DNA of 64,000 bases from positions 434,001 to 498,000 of the forward strand of contig NZ_CXYV01000002.1 of assembly GCF_001286805.1 (NCBI RefSeq). Reading direction: 5' to 3'. Below, in pieces: positions 57,373 through 64,000 of this stretch. Both the position numbers and the translations under genes were made by a program. The notes beneath the pieces are model-generated. The model was not told the origin of the DNA and did not search any database. It worked only from the letters and a program-made list of their open reading frames with translations. This DNA is from Kallipyga gabonensis (lineage in GTDB: Bacteria > Bacillota > Clostridia > Tissierellales > Peptoniphilaceae). Position 1 is the stretch's first letter. The number at the start of each line of letters is the position of its first letter.

Positions 57373-59796
57373 CTACTTTACCTTCTCCACGATCCGGTAC
57401 TTGGCGTGGAATCCGGAGCCTTGGCCGGTGAAGGAGGCATCCTTCTTGGCGAGATCGGACATGGCTTGGAGGATGTCGGCGATTTCGGGGATGTCTTCTA
57501 TCTTTTGGCTGAGTTTGTCGATGCCGTCGGCCTTGAATTCCAGGAGTTTGTCGGAGAAGGTCTTCATATTCTCGGATAGGAGACCGCTCCCGTCTTGGAG
57601 ACGGGTGGTTCCGTCTTCGAGCTGGCCCAGGCCATCATTGAGGCGGGAGATCCCGGCCCGGAGGGGGGATATGCCCTGACCCTGGAGTTGGGAGAGGCCG
57701 TTTAGGCTGTGGGTTCTTTCCTCGAAGGCGTTGAGTCCGCCGACGAGTTTTTCAGCACCTTCCGTGAGGGACTGTGAGTGGGAGGACAGGTCGCTGAGGG
57801 CGGAGGCCAGGCGGTTGACGCCCTGGACATTGGCCTGGCTTCCTTCGGCCAGGCGGTGGGCCCCATCCTTGAGCTGGCCGATGGCGGTATCCAGACTGAC
57901 CAGAGGGGAGGCCATGGCCCCGGACTGGTTGGTCCCGGGATGGGTGGGATCGACATCCGGGTTCATCTTCTTCATTTCTTCAGCCAGAGTGGATTCCGCT
58001 TGCTGGAGGCCACCGGCCAGTTTTTGGGCACCGGCTTCAAGACCACCCAGGCCGGAGGACAGTTCTTGGGAGCCGTCAGCCAGCTGTTGGGAAGCAGTGG
58101 CCAATTTGCCCATATTGTCTTTCATGGCTCCTACTTTTTCCAAGTCAGAGAGGGAGCCCTGAAGGTCCTTCATGGACTGGAGGGAAGAACCGATATTCTG
58201 TGCCGACTGGCCCAGTTGGGAAGCGGACTTGCCGATGGTGGCGGCAGTCCCTTCTAAGGTCTGTGCCTCAGCCAAAAGGGCTTGAGCGGCTTGACTATTT
58301 CCTGCTTCTTCCAAACTGTTTGCCAGGGCCACCAGGCGGGCGATGGATGGCCCCAGGTCCTGGGCGGATCCGCCGATGGTGGTGACCTCCTGCCCCATGG
58401 ATTCCAGATCGTCTTTGACATTGACCTGGCCCATCTTGGACAGGGCATCCAGGGGGAGATTTTGGACGGCAGTGTTCATGGCCTGGAAGTTGGCGTTGAA
58501 TACCTCCTCATTTTTTGCAAAGGAGGCGGCTGCTTTCCCAGCCTTTCCCAGATTGTCGCTGAGGGCAAGGCTTCCTTGAGAAAGGTCATGGAGGCCGGTC
58601 ACCAGGCCGGCAACAGAAAGACCGCCATCTTTGAATTTTTCAGTCATCGTCTTCAATTGGCCGAGTCCGTCATCCAGGGTTGAGGCCCCGGCTCGGAGGG
58701 CCTCCGCGCCCTGGGCCAACTCGTCCATATGGGAGGAGATCTCATCGACCCCACCGGCATACTGCTTCAGGCCGGCCAGGAGCTGGTTCCCCCCCTGGGC
58801 CATTTGTTCAACCCGTTCAGGCAGGGCAGCCAGCTGGCCCAGAGAGGGCATGAGCTTTTCCTCCAGGAGTCCGGTCTTCTCATCCAATTCCCGGGCCCCG
58901 GCGTGGAGCTGGTGGACACCCTCTCCCAAGTCGCCAATCCCCTGGTTGAGCTCATCCTGGGCCGTGACAAACTTTTGGGAGGCCTCGGCCAGCTTACCGG
59001 AGGCGTCTTCCAGGGCGGAGATTCCATCCTTTAGTTCATCAATCCCTTCCGGCTTGACCTCCTCCTGGAAGAATTCGTTGGAAGTGACCACATAGGCTTC
59101 GACCGGCTGATAGTCCGTCACCTCCATCTCCATTACCGCTTGGTCCTTGAACCGGTCCAGCTGGTCCTCTTTCAGGATGCCCTTGAAGTTGGCAGAAAGA
59201 CCCGGGGTCAGGACCGTGGTCACCAGCTGGTTCTTCCCATCCTTGATCACCTTGGAATCCTCTGCCTGGATATTGGTGGCCATCTCTTCATTAAAGGAAA
59301 GGGTAGCGACGGTAAGATAGGGGGCATAAACCTCCCGCTCCTTTCCGTCGATGGTTTGCCGGGTCTTGTTCTTATTCTCCGCCTGGATGGTGATCTTGAG
59401 GTGGCCGGATTTGCCTTCCAATTCCCGGTTTTCCACCTTCTTTCCATCCAGCTCATAGAGAATACGGACATCAACCGGTCTTTCCTTATCCGATATTCCC
59501 TGGTAGTAGAGGTCCTTCTTATCCTCCTTCCAGTGGATGGCCCCGTTCTTGACCTCAATTTCCCGGTCACTCTTCAAGTCCTTGATGTCCTTGAGGTCGG
59601 TGGGGTCCTTTCCTTCTATATTATTATCTCCATGGAGCCAGACAGAGACGACCTGTTCTTTGACCTGTCCGTCTTCCTTGATGACGTAGACGGTTTCATT
59701 TTTCTCGATGAGGCCGGAAGCGGCAAAGATGGGTTGGCTGGCCACCAGGGAAAAAGCCACCATAAAGGCAAGGACTCTTTTGATTTTCTTATTCAT
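57373..59796 (-). CDS. YhgE/Pip-like coiled-coil surface protein
   Basis: The ATG at 59796 follows AAGGAGG and starts a signal peptide (RVLAFMVAFSLVASQPIFA). The 807-residue product has an N-terminal beta-rich region of 250 residues and then a very long run of L-x-x-G heptad-like repeats (QLHAGARELDEKTGLLEEKL, LSSGLGGLEAGAQKLAGGLQ), as in YhgE/Pip proteins. It lacks the usual C-terminal membrane segments. Encoded after an MMPL transporter, it may be its extracellular partner. Confidence 0.82.
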   Translation of the reverse strand: MNKKIKRVLAFMVAFSLVASQPIFAASGLIEKNETVYVIKEDGQVKEQVVSVWLHGDNNIEGKDPTDLKDIKDLKSDREIEVKNGAIHWKEDKKDLYYQGISDKERPVDVRILYELDGKKVENRELEGKSGHLKITIQAENKNKTRQTIDGKEREVYAPYLTVATLSFNEEMATNIQAEDSKVIKDGKNQLVTTVLTPGLSANFKGILKEDQLDRFKDQAVMEMEVTDYQPVEAYVVTSNEFFQEEVKPEGIDELKDGISALEDASGKLAEASQKFVTAQDELNQGIGDLGEGVHQLHAGARELDEKTGLLEEKLMPSLGQLAALPERVEQMAQGGNQLLAGLKQYAGGVDEISSHMDELAQGAEALRAGASTLDDGLGQLKTMTEKFKDGGLSVAGLVTGLHDLSQGSLALSDNLGKAGKAAASFAKNEEVFNANFQAMNTAVQNLPLDALSKMGQVNVKDDLESMGQEVTTIGGSAQDLGPSIARLVALANSLEEAGNSQAAQALLAEAQTLEGTAATIGKSASQLGQSAQNIGSSLQSMKDLQGSLSDLEKVGAMKDNMGKLATASQQLADGSQELSSGLGGLEAGAQKLAGGLQQAESTLAEEMKKMNPDVDPTHPGTNQSGAMASPLVSLDTAIGQLKDGAHRLAEGSQANVQGVNRLASALSDLSSHSQSLTEGAEKLVGGLNAFEERTHSLNGLSQLQGQGISPLRAGISRLNDGLGQLEDGTTRLQDGSGLLSENMKTFSDKLLEFKADGIDKLSQKIEDIPEIADILQAMSDLAKKDASFTGQGSGFHAKYRIVEKVK

Positions 59797-59806
59797 ACAA
59801 ACCTCC

Positions 59807-61864
59807 TTATTGTAATGATTTGGTTGTCTTTTTGATAAAGGGAAAGAGGGTGGACAGGAGGGCCGGGAGCATGAAGAGGATGACCAGCATGCTGATGATG
59901 GCCCCCCGGGCAAGGAACATACAGATGGTGGAGACGATCTCCATCTTGGAGAAGATGCCGATGCCGACCGTGGCCGCCATGAAGGACAGGGCCGAGGTGA
60001 CGATGGACTTGGAGGTCTCCCGGGTGGCCAGGCTCAAGGCCCGGTTGACATCACCCTGTTTTCTGTACTCATAGAGGAAACGGTCCGTCATGAGAATGGA
60101 ATAGTCCACGGTTGATCCCAGCTGGATAACCCCGATGATGATGGAGGTAACGAAGGGGATGGTCTGTCCCATGTAAAAGGGGATACCCATGTTGATCTGG
60201 ATGGCCAGCTCGATGGCCCCGATCAGGATGATGGGGAGGGCGATGGATTTGAAAACCAAGGCCAGGATCAGGAAGACCATGGCGATCGAGACCAGGGAAA
60301 CCCGGGTAAAGTCCGAGTTGGAGATCAGGGTGAGGTCATCGGTGAGGACGGCCTCTCCGGTCAGGTAGGCCTCCGGGTCATAGCGGTCCATGATCTCACG
60401 GATGGCGTGGATCTGGTCCCTGACCTCATCCGACGCCGTTTGGTAGGCGGAGTTGACCATGATCATCTGGTAGCCGTTTTGGCTGAAATTTTCCTTGAGC
60501 TTTTGCGGTAAAAAGGCATTGGGGACGGTCGCCCCCAGGACCGAGTTGGTGGAGATGACGGAGTTGACCCCGTCGACATCCTCAACCTCATCCACCATGG
60601 CCGTGAGGGCGGAATCCGCCAGGTCCTCCTTGACCACCATAAAGTGGGTGGTGGCCATGTTGTAGTCTTTCTTCATCTTATTTAGAGCAACGATAGAGTC
60701 CAGATTCTGGGGGAGAGACCGGTCCAGATTGTAATAGACCTCGGCGTTGGCGGACCCGTAGATGGCCGGAATGAAGAGGAGGAGGAAGAGGACGAAGAGG
60801 GCTTTTTCGTGCTTGACGCTGAAATCGGACAGCTTATTAAAGGAGGGCAGGAGGACCCGGTGGTTGTATTTGCTAACGTACTTGTCCGTCACGAGAAGCA
60901 TGGCCGGAAGGACGCTGACCGTGGTCAGGAGGCCGATCAGGACTCCCTTGCTCATGACCAGGCCGATGTCTCTACCCAGACCCAGTTCCATGAGGACCAG
61001 AACGATAAAGCCCGCAAAGGTCGTAAAGGAGGAGGCGAAGATGGAGGAGATGGTGTTTTCAATGGCCCGGGCCATGGCCTCCTGGGTGGTCTCCCGCTTC
61101 TTCTTTTCTTCCACATATCTCCGGTAGAGGAAGATGGAATAGTCCATGGTGACCGCCAGCTGGAGGGTGGCGGCGATGGCCTTGGTGATGTAGGAAATCT
61201 CGCCCAGGAAGAAGTTGGTCCCGAAGTTGTAGGCCACGGCGTAGCCGATGGTCAGGACGAAAACAAAGGGGATGATGGTCGACTCATTGGTCAGGGATAG
61301 AACGATGATGGCCAGAACCACCGCCAGCAAGACATAGATGGGCGTTTCTTTGTCGATGACATCCTTGGTGTCCTTGACCAGGGAAGAAATCCCGCTCAGG
61401 TACTTGGGGGCGGAATCCAACTTGCGGATCTGGTCGATGGCCGACATGGTCGTCATGGAGGAGGCGGAGTCCTTGAACTTCACCACCATGAGGGTGGATC
61501 CGTCCGCATAGAGGGCATCTCTGACCTTGTCCGGCAGCATATCTTTCGGCACCGTCTGCCCGACCAGGGAGGACTTGGAGATGACATCCTCCACGCCCTC
61601 GATCTCCAGGATTTTTTCGCGGAGGGCCTCGGCCTCCCGGTCATCCCCTTCCACAATGAGCATGCCCGTTGAAGCGTTGTTGAACTCCTCATCCAGGATC
61701 TTCTGCCCCTCCGTTGAATTGAGGTCTTGGGGCAAGTAGGTCAGGATGTCGTAATTAATTCCTGTTTGTTTGTAGCCAAAATAGGAAAAGACCAGCAAGA
61801 TCGTCATGAAGAAGAGGACGAGCTTGGCGTGGTTGGCTATAAATTCCGAATATTTTCTCATCAT
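59807..61864 (-). CDS. MMPL/RND-family exporter
   Basis: The 685-residue product has the two-fold RND build: a membrane helix, an extracellular domain (INYDILTYLPQDLNSTEGQK), a bundle of helices with TMDYSIFLYRRYVEEK, a second extracellular domain (YYNLDRSLPQNLDSIVALNK), and helices with STVDYSILMTDRFLYEYRKQ. The Asp-Tyr pairs within the membrane are the proton relay. It probably exports a lipid or other hydrophobic compound. The start overlaps the TetR stop by four bases. Confidence 0.92.
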   Translation of the reverse strand: MMRKYSEFIANHAKLVLFFMTILLVFSYFGYKQTGINYDILTYLPQDLNSTEGQKILDEEFNNASTGMLIVEGDDREAEALREKILEIEGVEDVISKSSLVGQTVPKDMLPDKVRDALYADGSTLMVVKFKDSASSMTTMSAIDQIRKLDSAPKYLSGISSLVKDTKDVIDKETPIYVLLAVVLAIIVLSLTNESTIIPFVFVLTIGYAVAYNFGTNFFLGEISYITKAIAATLQLAVTMDYSIFLYRRYVEEKKKRETTQEAMARAIENTISSIFASSFTTFAGFIVLVLMELGLGRDIGLVMSKGVLIGLLTTVSVLPAMLLVTDKYVSKYNHRVLLPSFNKLSDFSVKHEKALFVLFLLLFIPAIYGSANAEVYYNLDRSLPQNLDSIVALNKMKKDYNMATTHFMVVKEDLADSALTAMVDEVEDVDGVNSVISTNSVLGATVPNAFLPQKLKENFSQNGYQMIMVNSAYQTASDEVRDQIHAIREIMDRYDPEAYLTGEAVLTDDLTLISNSDFTRVSLVSIAMVFLILALVFKSIALPIILIGAIELAIQINMGIPFYMGQTIPFVTSIIIGVIQLGSTVDYSILMTDRFLYEYRKQGDVNRALSLATRETSKSIVTSALSFMAATVGIGIFSKMEIVSTICMFLARGAIISMLVILFMLPALLSTLFPFIKKTTKSLQ

Positions 61865-62451
61865 TCACCAGTCCTAAATATTCTCTCTACCATCTCATAC
61901 AGCACCGCTTTCATCTCATCAATGTCTAAAACCGCATTTTCCATGAGAGCGGACTTGCAGGTAGATAAGACGATGTTCATCGTCAGGGATAAAACAAAGA
62001 GCTGTTCATCTTCTGAATACTCATCAGGAAGCATGGATTCGTATTTATTCAAGATGAACTTGAGTGTGGACTCCGTAACCTTGAACCGGTCATTGTTCTC
62101 CACTTTGACATAGAGAGCCCAATTGACCCGGCTGATGATGAGGTCCAACTCGGCGGGGTTTGCAACTAAATAATTAATGATGTAATCAAGAAAAGAGATA
62201 TAGCGGTCGAAGAGTCGGTCCCCCTGGCATTGGGCCTCCGCCCTGGCGATTAAATCGGTCATCCGGTCCAGAACAATATCTTCCACTAAATCTTCTTTAT
62301 TCTTGAAATAGAGATAGAAGGTCCCCAGGCCATAATCCGTCTTCCGCATAATGTCGCGGATAGAAGTCTTTTCAAAGCCTTTTTCAATGAATAAGGAAAG
62401 GGCTTCTTCCTTGATCCGGATCTCTTTCTCTTTTTTGATTTCCTCAATCAT
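61861..62451 (-). CDS. TetR/AcrR-family repressor
   Basis: The ATG at 62451 follows GAAAGGAAGTGACAAA. The 196-residue product has the TetR DNA-binding part (EALSLFIEKGFEKTSIRDIM, RKTDYGLGTFYLYFKNKEDL) and a helical ligand domain. It is the first gene of the exporter operon and is likely to repress it through the two palindromes upstream. Confidence 0.9.
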   Translation of the reverse strand: MIEEIKKEKEIRIKEEALSLFIEKGFEKTSIRDIMRKTDYGLGTFYLYFKNKEDLVEDIVLDRMTDLIARAEAQCQGDRLFDRYISFLDYIINYLVANPAELDLIISRVNWALYVKVENNDRFKVTESTLKFILNKYESMLPDEYSEDEQLFVLSLTMNIVLSTCKSALMENAVLDIDEMKAVLYEMVERIFRTGE

Positions 62452-62481
62452 TTTGTCACTTCCTTTCTGTACATTATTTTG

Positions 62482-62504
62482 AAAAATGAACATCGTTCAT
62501 TTTT
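62482..62504. promoter_or_regulatory. TetR operator, palindrome 1
   Basis: ATGAAC and GTTCAT are separated by ATC, and the flanking A4 and T4 extend the perfect symmetry to ten base pairs per arm. It lies 31 bases before the TetR start codon. Confidence 0.7.
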
Positions 62505-62530
62505 CCGACGGAAAACATCATAGCACACGA

Positions 62531-62545
62531 ATGAACAATGTTCAA
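62531..62545. promoter_or_regulatory. TetR operator, palindrome 2
   Basis: ATGAAC, AAT, GTTCAA: the same half sites as palindrome 1, with centres 45 bases apart. It is closer to the plus-strand promoter at 62622, so the repressor could also affect the divergent surface protein gene. Confidence 0.65.
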
Positions 62546-62621
62546 CTTTTTTTACACTTTTTTGAAAAATTCGAAAAGGTCCTTCAAGAACCCAGATTTT
62601 ACTTTCGTTAACTAATTTTTA

Positions 62622-62650
62622 TTGACAATAAAAGCGAGAAAATTTAGAAT
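62622..62650 (+). promoter_or_regulatory. Promoter of the surface protein gene
   Basis: A perfect TTGACA (62622-62627), a 17-base spacer, and TAGAAT (62645-62650). The start would be near 62657, giving a leader of about 135 bases that contains a small hairpin (TCTTCTC with GAGAAGA, near 62753-62770). Confidence 0.75.
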
Positions 62651-62793
62651 GAATTTAATAGTGGGTTATTCTGTAATTTATCGAAAAGAAAACGCTACCC
62701 CCTTCCTTTTCTTTTATGGTTTCAGGAAGCGGAGTGTGCGTTTTTATCCCGTCTTCTCATTGGAGAAGATAAGACATCCTTTAGGGGGTCATC

Positions 62794-64000
62794 ATGAAAC
62801 AACGGAAGTCAAACCATATTCGAAAACGAGGCTGGGCCATCTTTTTAGCCATATGTATGGTTTTGCCCTTTCTCTCTCCATTTTTCTCCAATTTATCTCT
62901 TGCCCAATCCACCGGTCGCTTTTTCCCTTCCAATAAATATATGTTGGCAAACCCGGGGGAAAGTCAGACCTCAGTCATGGCCGAGCAAAACACCGGGACC
63001 TCATTTTCCGTCAAGGACCAGTACGGGCGACCGGTCAACAATATATACTTTGTCATCACGAACATATCCACCGGTAAAACCTATTTTGGAAGAGCCAGCG
63101 ATGGCGTCCTTTATTTTTATGATTCAACCAGCTATTCCATTTCCTCCATTGAACAAGTAGGCTTCCGGGAAGGTCAATATCACGATGTTAAAGTCTATGA
63201 CCAAATGGGTGATACCGAGAACTATACGCTGGATGCCGGTGTACTTCTTGCTCGATTCTATCTCAACAATGGACAGGTTTATTTTTATGAGGGAAGTAGC
63301 ACAAATCTTGTTCTCCAAAGTACCTTGCCGCCCTCTCCGACATCATCGACCCAGATTACGGCACGGGATAATCATGACCATCCCGCCCAAGGGATTGCCT
63401 TCCGACTCTATAAAGAGGGAGAGACGAATATTCAGGAATATCTCCTTTCTGACGAGGAAGGGAAATTAGTCTATTCAGCGAATAATGCTCCTTTTGATGC
63501 GAAAGATTTGGATCCTGGAACCTATACGCTGAAAGTGACTCCGCAGTCTTCCACGGATCATGCCAAGGCCACTTATTCCATGGATGCCACCCAAGTTTAT
63601 ACCACCATCACAGTGACTGAGGATGGGGAGGGAAAAAAGGAAGTGGTCTTTTCTCCCGATGGAAGCCAGATTTTACACTTTCCTCTCATTGCGGATCTTC
63701 CCAAAGGGGAGGCGGACCTGACGGTGGAAAAAACCGGTGAAAATGGCGATCCGCTTTCCGGCGTTACCTTTCAATTGCAGGGTCCCGTTGATAGCGATAC
63801 GCCCGGTCATTGGACCTCTTTGCCAACAAATGGTGATGGGGAGACCGTTTTTTCAAAGCTGGCTTATGGGGAGTATCTCTTGACGGAGATTTCCGCACCC
63901 GAAGGATACATCGTCAACAAGCAGGTGATCCATGTGATGCTGGGCAAGGATTCCGATGTTCCCTATGTGGGCGGGAAAGATGTGACATCGCGGCTGAGCT
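62794..64000 (+). CDS. SpaA-type surface protein or pilin (partial, runs off the window)
   Basis: The ATG at 62794 is preceded by AGGGGGTCATC. The 402 visible codons start with a signal peptide (RGWAIFLAICMVLPFLSPFF then SNLSLAQS). Repeated Ig-like or SpaA domains follow: FSVKDQYGRPVNNIYFVITN, ITARDNHDHPAQGIAFRLYK, and LTVEKTGENGDPLSGVTFQL with LAYGEYLLTEISAPEGYIV. The last pattern, with K near the start and E in TEISAP, is that of domains that form internal isopeptide bonds. It is probably an adhesin or major pilin precursor; the C-terminal sorting signal is out of view. Confidence 0.88.
   Translation, partial: MKQRKSNHIRKRGWAIFLAICMVLPFLSPFFSNLSLAQSTGRFFPSNKYMLANPGESQTSVMAEQNTGTSFSVKDQYGRPVNNIYFVITNISTGKTYFGRASDGVLYFYDSTSYSISSIEQVGFREGQYHDVKVYDQMGDTENYTLDAGVLLARFYLNNGQVYFYEGSSTNLVLQSTLPPSPTSSTQITARDNHDHPAQGIAFRLYKEGETNIQEYLLSDEEGKLVYSANNAPFDAKDLDPGTYTLKVTPQSSTDHAKATYSMDATQVYTTITVTEDGEGKKEVVFSPDGSQILHFPLIADLPKGEADLTVEKTGENGDPLSGVTFQLQGPVDSDTPGHWTSLPTNGDGETVFSKLAYGEYLLTEISAPEGYIVNKQVIHVMLGKDSDVPYVGGKDVTSRLS

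Noticed and set aside
62622-62936. Plus-strand 104-codon frame before the surface protein
   Set aside because: It starts within the TTGACA promoter box and overlaps the signal peptide of the real gene in another frame.

Overview
The window looks like a piece of a Gram-positive anaerobe chromosome, probably a member of the Peptoniphilaceae or a close relative. That placement is my inference. It rests on strong AGGAGG-type ribosome sites, a CD1871A-type CXXC peptide next to a NapH-like ferredoxin and a TlpA lipoprotein, a sortase-anchored surface protein, a SpaA-type pilin precursor, and several RelBE-type toxin-antitoxin loci. I saw no rRNA or tRNA gene.

Positions 1-25985 (all minus strand) are most of an HK97-type tailed prophage. 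In transcription order it carries a sigma-like regulator, a DNA replication set (DUF2800, DUF2815, family A polymerase, antirepressor, DUF4406, P4-type primase, VRR-NUC, SNF2 helicase), a DUF1492 late regulator, HNH, small terminase, a short SAM synthetase with two DNA methyltransferases, a run of small accessory genes, large terminase, portal, ClpP-type protease, capsid, connector genes, tail tube, and a tail chaperone with a -1 frameshift site. Integrase, tape measure and lysis genes are not in the window.

Positions 26249-34625 (plus strand) are a defence island that reads as one tightly overlapped operon from a single good promoter: an HNH effector, a 75-residue middle component, a DUF2326 ABC ATPase (together an ABC-three-component system), an Xre-type regulator, an AlbA_2/Schlafen-type ATPase, a BcgI-like fused nuclease-methylase, and its specificity subunit. 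The specificity gene ends in a run of nine G; loss of one G would fuse it in frame to a third target-recognition segment, so it looks phase variable.

Positions 34626-44378 are scarred accessory DNA: a 5'-truncated MmeI-like methylase, two toxin-antitoxin loci whose toxins are broken (one nonsense codon, one 7-bp tandem duplication), a vestige of a phage HNH gene, and intact genes for a nucleoside phosphorylase, LOG protein, large catalase, cytidine deaminase, AlkD-like repair protein and a DUF3784 protein.

Positions 44379-64000 are more chromosome-like, with higher GC from about 50 kb on: a cell-wall-anchored repeat protein, DfsB/ClbS-like and GNAT proteins, a zinc-ribbon membrane protein, a striking array of eight hairpin-forming tandem repeats, an ADP-ribosylglycohydrolase, an ASCH protein, a redox operon (CXXC peptide, NapH-like ferredoxin, TlpA lipoprotein) divergent from a two-component system, two convergent intact toxin-antitoxin pairs, a TetR-MMPL-coiled-coil exporter operon with two palindromic operators, and the 5' part of a SpaA-type surface protein that runs off the end.
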